NCBI GenBank assembly: GCA_036346395.1
Contig: CM070601.1
Span: 11,591,763 to 11,655,762 of the forward strand
Origin: Hsuehochloa calcarea
Taxonomy: Eukaryota; Streptophyta; Magnoliopsida; Poales; Poaceae
Direction: 5' to 3'
DNA length: 64,000 bases
Shown: piece by piece, positions 23,201 to 36,559 of the stretch
Layout: every line of letters starts with the position of its first letter
Numbering within the stretch: position 1 is the stretch's first letter
The notes under the pieces: generated by a model
Database searches by the model: none
Seen by the model: the letters and a program-made list of their open reading frames with translations, nothing else
Told to the model about the DNA's origin: nothing
Program-made: the position numbers and the translations under genes

Positions 23201-26200
23201 ATTGCAGAGCTGGAAACTGAACTTAATCGACTTGGAAAGCCCATTGCTACGGATGCAGGAGTAAGACTGGAGTTTGCTTATTCTTTAATTAAATAATTAG
23301 AACCCATTTTGTTGGACCTAATCCTGCATACATATATCATTCTCATCATTGTTTATTTGCTGACCTTAATATTAACTAGAATCAAACTTATTTCCCATAA
23401 ATTATTGTGCATTTTTGTTGATCATCCTGCTCAAGGTCTTAATCAGTTTGCACATGATGGTATTTTATTTTAGGGTGAATTCCTTATATGCCACCGAAAG
23501 TTTGCCCCATCCCTTATACATGCTCATTGTGCTCACGGACATGTGGGCCTTGACCCCACATGTCAGTTACACAATTAGAGATTTTGCAAAATTCCAGTGG
23601 CATAAAAATAATTAATCCTTTATTTTATTGTTTACGCTGCTGGCACAGTAATGATCTTTACTCTTGATTTTCTCCTTTATTCTACTAGTCATTTTTGGGC
23701 TATACTCTTTTTCCTTGTTGCCCCTGTTTACCTTCTTTTCCCATTTTACCAGTTATGTTGTTTTCACTTTAACATGCGAGTTTTTGTGCTACTGTAGTTT
23801 TTCCTAGTATGGTTGCCTCTCATATATCACCTCTCATTCTTATTAAACTTTGCACTCAATGTGACCTTGCCATTTCCTTGTAAATTAATTGATCACAATT
23901 TTTTTTGACATGCAGGGAAAGCTGTACACAATTATGGAAATATGTCGCATGTTTGATGGTATCTACAAAGAGCATCTGGATGGAGTGTATGTTTCAAACA
24001 ATAGTTTTCTTTTGCTTAGTTTTTTATTTGAAATATTATGCTTGCTATGTCTGGCATGCCTTCCTGAATTTTGAATGATAACATTTTATCTTCCTGATCT
24101 GTATAGGCCTTCTAAAAGACTAAAACTAGTAAAATGACCTAATACAGTTGACCCCTTTTGGTGTTACGGCGTGTACATGTGTACTCCAATGCAAGTAGAC
24201 AGGCTGTTTTAGTCTCTTGGCTAGTAAATTGTCCAACTGTCTTGTATTTTGTAAAGAAAAAGACTTTTTGTTATGCTTCTCTTGAATAAACTTGTTGTAT
24301 CGAATAAGGTTGACCAGTCTTAGATGTGCCATCCCCAGTATCTTTCTTTCAGAAGAAAGGGGCTATCTAAAAATTAATCTTGGAATATACAACGTGAATA
24401 CCGTGCATAGGCTGGTATGGCATGGTTATGTTATCAGCCATTGTAATTGTATGTTCGTTTTCACCCCTTTGTTCTCAGTGATGTTGAAAGGACCAATATC
24501 ATGTCCACAAGATTAGAAAATGCTTGCCAAATGAACAGCCAAGTATATTTTGCTGCTAAATGCTAGTGTATGAAATTTCACATTGGTTCAACTTGTGGAT
24601 AGAGATATTTAATCAAAATGTTATTCACATCTTCCTTCCTTCCCAATGCCAGCAACAAATGTTTGTTCTTTTGTGAGATTGCCATAATATTGCTTTTCTA
24701 CTGATGCTCACTGATCCAATGTTCTGTTGTCCAGGCGCCCTGGTGGTGAGAAAATTTACCATGTCTTCGACAATCAATTTCCTGTGGCTATTAAACGGTT
24801 GCAGTTTGATAAGCAACTCTCAATGGAAAATGTGAGAAAGCTCATAACAGAAGCTGATGGATACCAGCCCCACTTGATAGCTCCAGAGCAAGGATATCGA
24901 CGCCTCATAGAATCTTGTCTTGTTAGTATCAGAGGTCCTGCTGAGGCAGCTGTTGATACGGTATGCCAATTATGTGTATTAATTTCCTCAATGTTTCATT
25001 GTCATAACAAGATAGACTTGTTACTTATTTGGCAATACCGCCCTTAATAGTTTCAGAACATGAGTTGGTTTTTGTTAAATTGGCAGGTCCATGCAATCCT
25101 CAAGGAACTAGTTCACAAGGCTATCAATGAAACACATGTAACTCTTTGTACTGTTCCTATCAACTATTTTTTTACACTATCTGCATGATGCAAGCATAAT
25201 GTTTTATATAGCTTGTTGCTGGGCATATGTGCACCCTGGACCTCTGGTGGTATAATGAGTTTTGTCTATATTAGGAGGGAATCAATTTTTCAATTAGAAT
25301 AAAATTATAACTTTTGATTTTTTTAATAAAAAGTGGGATATGGATTATCGTCATATAGGCCTGTCTAATCAAATATGAACTCAGAACTTGTTCGAAACTT
25401 TGAGCATACAAGTTTGTAGGAAATAATGAACCATAGAGAGAGATAAAGTGGATTTGAAATTTTGAATAGAAAAGTAGCATAATAATTAATTAGCACGTTT
25501 GGAAAATGTTCATTGCTAGATATGTAAGCAGCTCACCGAAAATATTCAACTATCTTTCTACAGGAGCTGAAGCAGTTCCCCACTCTTCGTGTGGAAGTAG
25601 GCAATGCAGCTTTTGAGTCATTGGACAGAATGAGGGACGAAAGCAAGAAAAACACATTAAAGCTAGTTGATATGGAATGCAGCTACTTAACTGTAGATTT
25701 CTTCAGGAAGCTTCCTCAGGATGTTGAGAAGGGTGGAAATCCAAGCCACTCTATTTTTGATAGATATAATGATTCTTATCTGAGACGAATTGGTAAGGCA
25801 TCTACCTTGTATTCATTTAATTGTACCTTACCATAACTGCTTGGTAACAATTACAACTTCTGTAAAGTTGAGAAATGGCTTTATCAAACTGTTGCAGCCT
25901 TCAGCAATGAGTTTCATTTATTTTGGAATGTAAGTGTCTTAACACATCTTACTGTACTGCACAATCAATAGGAACAACTGTTCTGGCGTATGTTAATATG
26001 GTATGTTCAACCTTGAGGAATTCCATCCCGAAATCTATTGTCTATTGCCAAGTTCGGGAGGCAAAGCGCTCACTGCTCGATCACTTCTTTACTGAGTTGG
26101 GAGCAAGAGAGGTGAGATTCTTGAAACATGTTAAATGTCTTTTGGGATATCTTAACATATCACATATGTGTGCTACCTTATAGGTCATGTTACTATAGAA

Positions 26201-26526
26201 TTGATCTAGGGGTCTATTACAATGTAGTGTTTTTACTTGTTGGTCTTAGGTACTACCTTATAGGCCAGTCCATTTGCCAATTTGTCTTGTCAGTCTTAGG
26301 TGGATATTTTAATATCCTATATTTGTGAGGAATGGCCTTTAAATTTTTAGTCTAATGGGATTGATAGAACTAAAAATTGCTACCATTTTGTGTGCAGATC
26401 AAGCAACTTTCGAAGCTTCTTGATGAAGACCCTGCGGTCATGGAACGCAGGACTAATCTTGCGAAGAGGCTGGAGCTATACCGGAGCGCCCAAGCAGAAA
26501 TTGACGCAGTTGCATGGTCCAAATAG
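20229..26526 (+). CDS. DRP1: Dynamin-related protein 1 (phragmoplastin-type, DRP1C/E-like)
   Basis: DRP1 GTPases assemble on membranes at the cell plate and plasma membrane and act in cytokinesis and clathrin-mediated endocytosis. Sixteen exons: 20229-20357, 20749-20812, 20913-21017, 21294-21395, 21667-21717, 21811-21872, 22136-22226, 22603-22667, 22869-23063, 23141-23260, 23916-23986, 24735-24960, 25087-25137, 25564-25792, 25972-26111, 26398-26526; total 1,830 bp, 609 aa, the family's usual size. The P-loop GGQSSGKSS is at residues 41-49 and is split by intron 1; DLPG is at 141-144, TKID at 210-213, NRSQ at 241-244. The middle region and C-terminal GTPase effector domain follow. There is no PH or proline-rich domain, as expected for DRP1. 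It ends EIDAVAWSK. Intron 9 uses a GC donor (AAG|GCACGT). No frame break is seen. Confidence 0.96.
23470..23615. repeat. Small MITE-like insert in DRP1 intron 10
   Basis: A ~140-bp segment whose ends are imperfect inverted repeats (GAATTCCTTATATGCCAC / GTGGCATAAAAATAATTAA). An internal GGACATGTGGGCC/ACCCCACATGTCAG inverted pair is typical of grass MITEs. The intron is 655 bp long, among the longest in the gene. The TSD is not resolved. Confidence 0.45.
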
Positions 26527-26789
26527 TCTTGATCGCCAACTTATCCTGCTCTTATATGTTCTCCTTTACTCCTTGTTTGGGTGATTCTCCCCTGTTCTGA
26601 GGCATATATAGCTGATTTTTTTTCTTCCGTTCTAGGCCATTCATAGATCATCGCAGCTCTTAAGGTGTCATTTGGTTGTGCTTGAGGATCTAGGAGACAC
26701 CTGGCTGCTGTACTTTTGTAACACGAACAGAGTTCATGTATTGTGCTTTCTACCATTGCCCATTTTTTTGTTCCATCTGTTCGCAGTTA

Positions 26790-27490
26790 CATTTAAGCAA
26801 GTTTTAAAATCCTCGGGGATGTTAACTGGAAACTGGTGCGAATCACAATAATGCGAATTCTGATGTGCACTGGAAACTGGAAGTTCAGTATTGGCACAAT
26901 AAAATAGAGACGCGAAACTGAAAATTAGCAGGTTCGATTATAATTGTCAGTGATGCCGACGTCGTCTTGACCCCCCTGGCGGCACGCTGCCACGGTTCCC
27001 TGCTCGACCTGTAAGATGGCGCTGCTCGGCTCGCTCCCCGGCCCACGCCACGCGTGGCCACCGCGCCGCCGCCTCCGAACGTCGCCACGGAGCTACTGCT
27101 CCGCTCACACACATCAGGCCACGGAGTATATTCTCCGGACCCGTACCAAGTAAGAAGTGGCGAACGTAGCTGTGCAGATGCCAATGGGAATTGACAACTC
27201 TAGCCGTCAAAATTTGTGCAAGACGTAACAACCAAATTCTGAACGATTATACATTTAACACTCATGATTCATGAAGCTTTCTTATCATTCAATGATATAC
27301 ACCAATTACACCAGATCTCACGGGGCGAGTTCGGTCGGTACATTATTGTGATTCAGACCAGTTTGCTTCTGCAATTTAGTTTTGGTATTCGCATACCTGT
27401 ACAGAGTCATAAAAACTAAAACGATATGTAAGATCATACTTGCTACTTTGCTAGCATGAATTTATTTACGGGAGCTTTTTTCGTGGTAAC
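26790..27490. other. Intergenic spacer between tail-to-tail genes
   Basis: This lies between the DRP1 3' UTR and the stop codon of the oxygenase gene. A GC-rich patch (26950-27130) gives minus-strand ORFs of 94-99 aa with no recognisable domain and no splice or family support. I see no gene. Confidence 0.45.
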
Positions 27491-27493
27491 AAT

Positions 27494-30400
27494 TCACGTT
27501 TTCCTTCGGTAATACTTGTTCACCAGTTTTTTCGAATACTCCCCGAATGTAAGTGCTCCGTTTGGTGGAATTAACTGGTGCAAGGTAAAATAGACATTAG
27601 TCAATGGAAAAGGCACAAACCAGCGCCAAATGCAAGTTTATGTTCTTCATGAGAGAGAGAGAGTTGTGTTAAGGTGAGATGACAAACCTCTTGGTGATAA
27701 GGAATTTCACTTGGAAACTTGAGCTTCTCATTCCTGCGAATTTTTTGGAAGAATGACTAATTTCGACAACACATGCGAGCAAGATTTAAAGATCCACAGT
27801 GACCAGCCAATTCTTCTGGTATAACAGCCTATACATTCGAAAATATGGCTGGGCTGGACTTAGCTTAACGGGTCAAAAATGAAACGGGAGGAAGGGGAGG
27901 GGGTGTATTCACAACCGACTACGGATTATAATGTTTGCACAGCACAGCTCACGATTGACTATTGAGGTGAAAGAACAAGCCCAGATAACATAGTCAACTT
28001 CAAGAAAGCCAGTAAAATTCTTTCGTAAGCAAAGCAAAATTACACAGCACTGCAATTTAGGGTAGTAAGCTTGCACATACCAATCCGGTTGCATGAACAT
28101 TGCAAAAGTAGAGCGTTCAACATTAGAAGCATTTTCACTACTGGGTGCCTAGAAATAACAGCATCAGTATAAGAACTTACAACCGTAGGAACACTACTTA
28201 CCTATTACACTACAAAGCTAGGTGCAGTTATATGTATATTGGTTTATATAATACCTGCACACAGTGTGGAGTTGCACATAGACGACCTCTTGATAGTATT
28301 TCAGTAGTTTCCCCAATTTGGTAAGCCAATTCATCCTCCTCAAATGTAGCCTAAAGTATCCAACCAAAAGCAAATAAGTACAGAGCACCTATCCGGCTAG
28401 CCCTCTCTGAATAGAATGTTACGTAGTTTCCATGCAATTATTATCCAACGACGAGCAAAGCTGGTTTCAAGTGTGTCTACATTTCCCAGTGCTGGAAGCG
28501 CAGGTATACCATTTTTCATTGATGTTTAATGTAGCGATGACTGTGTATAAATTAAATTACATAGATTATTATCTATACTTGACGAGAATGCTATAGTAAT
28601 TCACAGAAAGTTACCTTGACAGCTCGATTATCACGAGTCCGGATGTATAGCCCAGCTGCACTATCAGGACAGGGGATCTCCACTGAATTTCTCGTAAACA
28701 AGCCACATGTAAGTCCTGCATGTACAGTCAAACTATTAACTACAATAAATGTTTTTTGAAACGAAAAAAACTACAATAATTTTGAAAGCTAGATACTAGA
28801 AAAAAATTGAGATAAGATATTCTTATAACATGGTAAGGATATGAGCTAACAATTTGGCAATATAAGTTTGATTACAACTCACTTTTAGTTTTTTACAAGT
28901 TATCACATAAAACTAACTGAAAATTTTCAACCATAGGGTTACCACGAATTACCTGTTAAAGACCCATGGTCAGTATGCCATCCACACCATGATGAAACAG
29001 AAGAACCACCTTCTTCTTTCTGTTTACTGTCATAAGAGACAAGTAATCATCAATTATTACAAAACACTGAAAAGCTTGGGTACAAAAAATATATCGAATG
29101 TTACAAGAGCAAGAAAGGTTTCAAGCTTTGATCCACATGGACAGCACATGTAAAATGCCTTAGCATATGTGCAATGGTACAGTGTCAATGCTATCATACT
29201 TGATAGGCTGTTTAGTGGAAGTACGGAACCACAGTGAACCTGTTTACATCCTCTTAACTCCAACATACCTGAAGGTCATAAAGGTATTTCACTATCTAGA
29301 GCAATTTTATTTCTTCATGCATGCTTGTTTTGTTTTTCAGGAATACTGTATATATGCTTGTTAGATGTACCTAAATTGTCGGGGGAAGTAGTACAGCAGA
29401 CGGCCCTTGTGACACCTTGAACGGGCAATTGTCTGCTCAAGACTTTCACCATCATATGGTCCCACTCCTTGTTGCATTACTGAAAAACAGACAGATGCTG
29501 ATACATTTTACTAATTATCAAACCAAACTTCAAAATAGAAGTACAGATAGAAGATCAGAACTAAGTATGGAGGTCATCTTTTACCCAAAGAGACTTGGTG
29601 ATACCATATCTGCTATTCCTATTTCTTATACCAATATTATACTTTTTCCATATTATAGTACAATGTGGTGGTTATCATCAGAATTCATTATATGCCTCCA
29701 AATTTATTGCTTGCGTGTTGAAATAGTTCAAAAATTACAATTAAGCCAATCAGTTAACTAATGGAGATCTGACTTAGACAAACGGACGTGGTTGCATTAT
29801 CGTTGCTGCATTGAATTTTACTACTGGCCATGTATAACAGAGTTAGTAACTGTTATGTAAACTCACAACACACTATAACCTAACAACTAATTGGGTATTC
29901 AGCTGGTCATTCGCTTCTCCAATTGTACAATTGCCTACTGCTATTATGTAATTTTCTTTTCTGGCAAAGTTGGCGTTTTCAAGAGAAACCATGCTGAGTT
30001 ATAGTGATGGTTGTGTAGTACATACCATAGCGATCACAATGATAAGCCAACATCAAGCCAACTTCCAATATCAGCTTTCCAAGAGCTTTAAATGCTGCAA
30101 ATGAAATAAGTGTCATAAACATGGGCTTGACTCTAGTACGAAAATATTGGGGGGGGGGGTTTAATAATAATTTGTTAAAATCACTTAGAAGGTCACGTTG
30201 ATAGGTGGCACAGACACCAAAAGAAATGGACATTACAAGTTATGTCAGATTGTAATTCTTGAATGTCTTGCATTTGACTTCTTGAGATACAAGATAGGCC
30301 GGCAAGGTAGATGGCGTACAACATCCGGTTCTCTATATAAATATCCCTACTTTAACTGGAACGTAGTTCTCTAAATAGCAGATGGATTACTGATCTATAT

Positions 30401-32608
30401 GTACTCCTGTAACTTGCCCACGAAATACATTCCTATGCACTGTATAATGTATGGAAGATTGAAGAGCAGAGCACCAAGTTACACTAGTCTAATGGGTAAC
30501 AAAGTGGAATGAGCAATAAAAATTCCGATAAAGGTAACAGTCAACTTGTAATGTACTGTGAATAAATAGTTGTGAACAGTTGTAGGAAGCTCCTGAATAC
30601 GAGGACATTGAGGAGATTATCTAATTCAGTCACTCATACGTCATACCTATCTCAAGGTCAGGAAGATGATCAGCTGGCCATATATTTGGTCGGCAGTACA
30701 ATGGGTACCTGCAGATTAAAACATCACCATTCAGGCGTCACGCGAAAGCAAACAGAAATCAATATAAGTGTGAACATGTAATATTGCTGGCTTGCTGCTC
30801 AAGAGGTGGGTATTAAACATATATTACATCTAAAAACTATAACAACAATTTTTCTCCTGAGAAAATGGTAACAACTATTTCTCAGATTAAGTAGCTAACA
30901 CGAAAGGAGATCTTGAGTGACACAAACAATCAACTGTAGTAAGATAGTTAAATTATAATAAACCAGAATCTCACTAAATATATTAGACTTGGGACCAAGG
31001 ATCAAAAAACCGTTTCCGAAGGGAATCCCGGCCGGTCGGCAGTAACGGTAACGGTAACAGTAACCAGCCGGTTACCGGAATTCCTGGAAAAATTCCGGAT
31101 GAAATTCACATGAATTTGCTTAAAAACCAACCAAATTTTGAAAATTGAAAATTGAATTTGTAAACCGGAAAGAAACCGGCCAGGATTGGTTCTCCCGGTC
31201 CCCACCGGTAAGACCGGTTACCGCCAGTGGTAACCGGCCATGATTTTTTCCCCTGCTTGGGGCAATCTCATAGTACTAAATCCTATCAATAAACCAAGAT
31301 GAATATTTTATGTTAGAAACTTATACCTACTTACAAGCACATCGTCAGTGGTGGGGATATCCAAAATTGGGTTGGCGTAATAGGAGCCTTTGAATGTGTC
31401 TGCATGAAATGATCAAAAGTCACCTTAGGCGCTAAAAAGAACGCCAAGATATTATATGGGTTCTTCAAACACAGCAAAACCACAATACCCTTTTTTGTTC
31501 AATATACTACTGTTGCAATCGACTTACTTTTTTAAATGCAATTGTTATGTTCCTTTCACCAGTATAAATTAAAGAGTGCAAAGCGCAAACATATATGCTT
31601 AAGACGTGCACAATGAGCTAGGTAACGAAATTCATTAGTCCCCAAACTTTAGTACCTCTTTCGAATATTCATTCAAGAATGTGCAATACCTCACATATGA
31701 TAGGATGCATAATTAGTAAAATGAATGAGTGTTTACCGAGTTTCCCAGATTCAAGTTTCTCTTTCCCATGACTCCACCCAAAGTTATACCTGTGAAGAAA
31801 GGACAAATGTATATGAATCATTTAAGCTAGTGATTGTTTGCACAAGCATCAATATTTATATTGTGCTCAATCAGAACTATCAAATTTGACACAAACTGAA
31901 GTACACGATAGATATCAATCCTAACTAAGAGCTTTCAGGTGAAGCAATCATAGTCAAATTCTTGTTTACGAGCACAATTGGATGACAAACCATCTTGCCG
32001 GTTACCACCTGCTATCTGGGTCTTCGAGTTCTTGCTTCACATCTTCAGGAAGGTTTGCAACTCTGACAAACAGCAAGAAAGAAAGAAGAGAGGTAACTAC
32101 AAATCCCATGCAATATACCAGAGGCAAGATACAACATACCTTGGTGCCAAGCGCAGAAGCCTTTTCCTTAGCACGGGAAAATCAGGTACCTGCATGCATA
32201 GAGCAAACGAACTCGTATAAGTTATAATTCAGTTCAGAAGCAAACTCCATGACTTTTGTAGTTCTGTGTGAGAACCGGAGTACGCTGCAGTTCAAGGTAG
32301 AAACTAAAGCAACGCAAAAAGAGAGAGGCGATTAGCACACCCCACTCACATCCGCAATGGAGATGATGCCGAGCCCGTTGGGCCCGAGGCCCTCCTCGAT
32401 CTTGGCGCTCAGGTCCATGTCCCTCTCCTGCACCCGCCGCCGCCGCCCAAATCGAGAACAAGTCGCACACAAGACGGCATCAAAACCAGAGAACCAAACA
32501 CGGAAATACGCTGCAGGAGAACAACTCCGTAAACCTCTGAACCTACTCTACCTTGAGGTCGGAGAAAGGAACGGTGACCGTGCGGACGGACGGCGGCGTC
32601 TGCTGCAT
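27494..32608 (-). CDS. 2-oxoglutarate/Fe(II) oxygenase, isopenicillin-N-synthase-like, uncharacterised plant family
   Basis: Fifteen exons: 32608-32552, 32427-32350, 32189-32140, 32062-32009, 31789-31737, 31399-31327, 30708-30647, 30094-30026, 29479-29371, 29026-28953, 28715-28615, 28350-28255, 28148-28081, 27733-27688, 27574-27494; total 1,071 bp, 356 aa, in frame throughout. The N-terminus carries TVPFSDL and IEEGLGPNGLGIISI. Residues 215-225 read WCGWHTDHGSL with the Fe-binding HxD pair at about H219/D221; the third ligand is probably H289 in LCATPHCVQ. The RSRCHKGRLLYYFP and FAMFMQPDW blocks mark the family. These proteins have the double-stranded beta-helix fold of 2OG oxygenases, but I know of no established substrate. 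The start at 32608 is chosen because it leads directly into the conserved exon 1. The DRP1 gene converges from the left. Confidence 0.9.
30995..31245. repeat. CCGGTTACCGG-rich repeat in an intron of the oxygenase gene
   Basis: About 250 bp inside intron 6 repeat CCGGTTACCGG, GGTAACCGGC and GTAACGGTAACGG words and end with an inverted set of the same motifs. A related block occurs at 63715-63860. It is likely a non-autonomous DNA transposon with palindromic subterminal motifs; boundaries and TSD are not fixed. Confidence 0.55.
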
Positions 32609-32939
32609 GGTGAGGCACAGGCACCGAACCCGGCGGGGCGCCAGGGCTCGGTCTCGGGATCCGCCTCGCGCAGCCGGAGCCCAAGTGGATTGTGTCCGCA
32701 CGACACTACCCATCTCCATCTGTTACTACTTGAATCTCCCCCTCCTCTCCCTCTGTGTATTAGATTCGTCTGGCAGTCGCGTTATTTTTGGCGGCACCGG
32801 TGTGGAGGTTGAGCCGCCCGTCACGTCGCGTGCACGGCGCACCAATGGCGCGGCGCGTCTCTCCCACTGACGGGTGGGCTCGTGGTGAGGTGCACAGCGC
32901 AACAATGGGCGCGGCCGCGTTTTTTGGACAAGAAATTGG

Positions 32940-32952
32940 GGGTGGGGGGGGG
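32940..32952. repeat. Short poly-G run upstream of the oxygenase gene
   Basis: A G-rich homopolymer run about 330 bp upstream of the oxygenase start. Its length is likely unstable and error-prone in sequencing. Confidence 0.7.
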
Positions 32953-33020
32953 GGGACGCTATCAGCTAGCTCCACCGAGGAACAGATTGCCGTGCGCGTC
33001 GCGTCCGGCGTTTTTGCATA

Positions 33021-33233
33021 GGGCTTGTTTGGTTGTAACTTTAAAAATAGATAATTCTTATCTGATGTGGATGTGATGTGGATGTGATGTTTAGTTGGAG
33101 ATTGAGCCGGGCTTCTTGTTCACCATGAGTAGTACTCAGGCAGGCTACCGAATTGGACTCTCGAGTCGCAAATCAAACAAGACGAAGGTAGCTCCCGGCC
33201 ATATCCTCTTCAGGACTCGAACCAAACAGCTCT
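33021..33233. repeat. Possible Tourist-type MITE
   Basis: The left end GGGCTTGTTTGGTTG and the right end, whose reverse complement is GAGCTGTTTGGTTCG, form an imperfect inverted pair of the common grass Tourist type. A duplicated GGATGTGATGT unit lies inside. No clean 3-bp TSD was found. Confidence 0.35.
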
Positions 33234-33239
33234 CGCGCG

Positions 33240-35755
33240 GCGAGGTCAGCGTTGTGCTTATGGCTGAGGCCTTGGGCGTGCTGCTCAGGGACGCGGGTCC
33301 TCTAAAATACCACCGCAGCAACAGGGCCCTCTACAATACTGCAAAGACATAGCATCAGTAATCACCGTAGCCGAAAATGCCTTGTAGCTGCAATTCGAAG
33401 GTTTTTATTTCAAGCAAGACTGGATTCAGAAACCGATGGGGAGATCGCATGGTACAGCCCACGATCCCCGAATATTGCTGTACGGCACACAAGACAAGTT
33501 GTGGGCGGAACTGGAACCTATCCGTCCACATCTGCCGTGGACAAACCCAAACGCACTGTTGCAAAACAAAGATGCCAGAACCCAAGGGGCAAACGTGATA
33601 GATAAGCAGCAACGCCCCAGATCAAGCTCACAGCAATTTCTTAGCCAGAAAGACCAGACCAACACATCTCACCGGCGAATGGCGATTTAACAATTAAGCA
33701 GTGCCACTGGAAACCATTCCAGACGTCAGGCACATGAACACGAGCTGAAAAGAATGTACTAGGGCATTAAACTGGGCATGCACCGTCACTGCTCAATAGG
33801 TCAGCGCAACCACGCCAAGCATTTTATGGTACATGAGCAAGAGCCTTAACGAATTAAACAAATTTTTACTTAGCATGATCATGCAGGAAACAATTATTAC
33901 TTAACATCATCAGGAGGGTCATCACACAATTCTTTTGCTTTGGAAAACATCAGCACACAGATTGACTCACAAATACTGGCCCTGTTCTGTTTGCGTGATT
34001 CGGTAACCCATCCTACGGCCGACGGGCATGCTTCTAAAAATTTAACTATAGCCATGTCCACATCAAGACTGCAGCCCCATTCTCACGTTGTGAAGCAAAG
34101 TCACGTGCTACAGTACCATGTCTTTGCTTTGTAGCCATCAGTACAAAAACAAGGATGAGATGTAGCAAAGAACTGTAGCCGTGGCACTGCACCCGTCACC
34201 GTAGCATGCGATCTCGGCTGTGATGGAAACGCCTCGGATTATAGCAAAGTTTGTCCATCCAACGCCCGGGATCAGAGCAAATGCACAGTACTGTAGCACC
34301 ATGACATTGGATCTCAGTCCAAATGAAACATAGAAGACCACAATCAAAAACTGGATTTGGTATAACATCACCCCTGTTGCACCAATACCACTCCCGGTGA
34401 ACACTCAACTTCCAAGTTTATTGCTGATAAGAAATCTGGTTTAGAAAGAAATCACAGAACTAAATGTTCTACCCGACCATTGTTTGAAACTCAATCGTAA
34501 GGTTGGGACAATATCATCTCAATAATATTATCACTCAAGCAAAGATTCATAAACACTGAATGATATTTCATTTCAAGGCAAATGAGTAATTGACTGCAAC
34601 CAACAGTCTGTCCAGAAAAAAAGATATGCTAATCTCTTCAAAATCGCTAAGAACACCTGGTGACCAACTGACATCAAACCTCCACTTAGCCAACTACAAC
34701 TTCACAGAATACGCAAGATACCTGTTCAGTTAAAAACGGAAAACTTTGTGAGTTAACTGCTTTGACCATTGATGCAAAATAAAACGAGAAATTTAGAAGG
34801 GGGAAAAAAATTCTAGATTGTGACAGTAGTATACCAGAAAACTTGTATCAACCAAAGAGAAGTGCATTATGCTCTAAAAACAGTGCATTAAGGCAAAGAC
34901 ACCAAATCTCATCCGGTTCATGCATGCCTAGGATTTACTATTCCTGGGTTCTGTACTTCCGTAAAATTAAACACTGCCAAAAAATGAGTTCCCAATATTC
35001 ACTAAGTAAGACCATACACAAAAGCCAATCACCCAACTCTTATGGCATGAAACAAACATGGGGCAACCAGTACAATTTTCTGGTTCAGTATGCATAAATT
35101 TCAACTCCCATGCAAACCAAACTTAAGGCTCAGCAACTCGTGAGGAAGAAATACAACACCTAGAATTACCTCAACAGCAAAGCATATGGTGCAGCATATG
35201 AATTTACAAATAGAAATATACAACAATACAGCAGAAAAAACCCAAGCTGACATGTTACCCTTACATACTACAACACTAGTGTGTAGATGATATAACAATA
35301 TACTATAACACTAATGAGTAGGTGCCATAACAAATATAGAGGCCATTGGAGGCAGGGCTGTGAGGAACCGGTTGATGAGACACACATCAACCAAAGCACA
35401 GCCCCGTACTATGAGACCACTGCATTTTATCTAGGGCCCCAACTTCCGAGCACCCCGCAGAGAACCTGCGGGTATTTCAAAGCTAACAGAAGAGCTTCCC
35501 CCAACTGGCATGGGGCCCCTGAATGTTCATAAGGATCTAACACATAACAACCTAAGATTACATCATCTCATTCCTTAGGAGTTATGAATTAAGCGACAAT
35601 TGCTACATCTATAGAATCCAGATACCATTGCACTCAGACCTGATTCCCAAGCTCAACACCATTACTGGACAGTAAACACCAGGACCAACAGCAACAAGCA
35701 ACACAGCGCACATTATACAAGCATGTATGAATGACAATTGAGTACAGCATTCTTC
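33240..35755. other. Spacer downstream of RPL35A; no gene recognised
   Basis: Short ORFs (at most 88 aa) on both strands have no domain, splice or neighbour support. Several CTGTAGCA/ACTGTAGC words recur around 34090-34300. The segment next to 35760 is probably the ribosomal gene's 3' UTR and downstream DNA. Confidence 0.45.
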
Positions 35756-35759
35756 TACC

Positions 35760-36284
35760 TTAGATGCTGCTGGGGTACATGAAGACGCGGACCTTCTTGC
35801 CCTGCACCACCAACATCACCCAACAAAACCATCAGAAATGAACACACAAAACCAAGAAACAGAAGCGCAATGCGGTGCGCCGCGCAAGCGAGCGAGATTT
35901 ACCATGGAGCTGGGAGGGAGGTTAGAGCGGAACTTGGCGCGGACGACGCCGGAGTTGCCGTGTGGGCTCGTGACCTTGCCCCAGATGCAGCGGATGGTGG
36001 TGCCGCTGCTCTTGGTCTTGGCCTTGTAGACGTAGGCGATGCGCTTGCCGCAGTACCACCCCACGTCCTCCTTGGTGTTCACCGCCTCGATCTGCAGCAG
36101 CGACGTGTTCTCGTACTGGTTCGACTTGGATCTGCGCAACAAGAAAAAAAAACCTCACAACCACGGCACGAATCAAGAAAACCGGAGATCGCCATGGGGG
36201 AAGAAGCGATGGTCACCTCTTGTAGCCCAGGATGGTGCCGCGCACGTACAGCCTGACGCGCTGGCCTTGGCGTCCCTTCACCAT
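35760..36284 (-). CDS. RPL35A: 60S ribosomal protein L35a (eL33)
   Basis: Structural protein of the large cytosolic ribosomal subunit. Three exons: 36284-36217, 36131-35903, 35801-35760; 339 bp, 112 aa, the normal plant length. Exon 1 encodes MVKGRQGQRVRLYVRGTILG; exon 2 encodes SKSNQYENTSLLQIEAVNTK, WYCGKRIAYVYKAKTKSSG and IRCIWGKVTSPHGNSGVVRA; exon 3 encodes GKKVRVFMYPSSI and a TAA stop. Exon borders keep phase (2, 0). The upstream DNA (36285-36420) holds an AAACCTAGGG word resembling the telo-box common in plant ribosomal protein promoters. Confidence 0.96.
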
Positions 36285-36559
36285 CGTCGCCGCCGGTCGC
36301 CGATGAGGGTGGGGGAGGTGGTTGTGGGAAGGATGGAGGAGGAAGGAAGTGACGGCGCACAGGAATGAAACCTAGGGCGTGGGGTTTTAAAAGTTTCCGG
36401 TGGTAGATTGGACGGCTGAGATTGCGTTGCGTGGGACGTGTGATCTGTATCAAGATCCCCGTCCAAGAGGCCGGAGCGGAGAAGCCCATCTAATCATTGG
36501 GTCTGTAGCTAATATAGGCTGGCCCTAATTAGTAGGAGTGATGGACCATCCTCCATGAA

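Noticed and set aside
32357..32812. 151-aa plus-strand ORF
   Set aside because: Antisense to the first exons of the oxygenase gene.
35320..35535. TTGATGAG ... CTGA words suggesting a box C/D snoRNA
   Set aside because: Spacing is far too long, there is no terminal stem, and no guide complement could be assessed.
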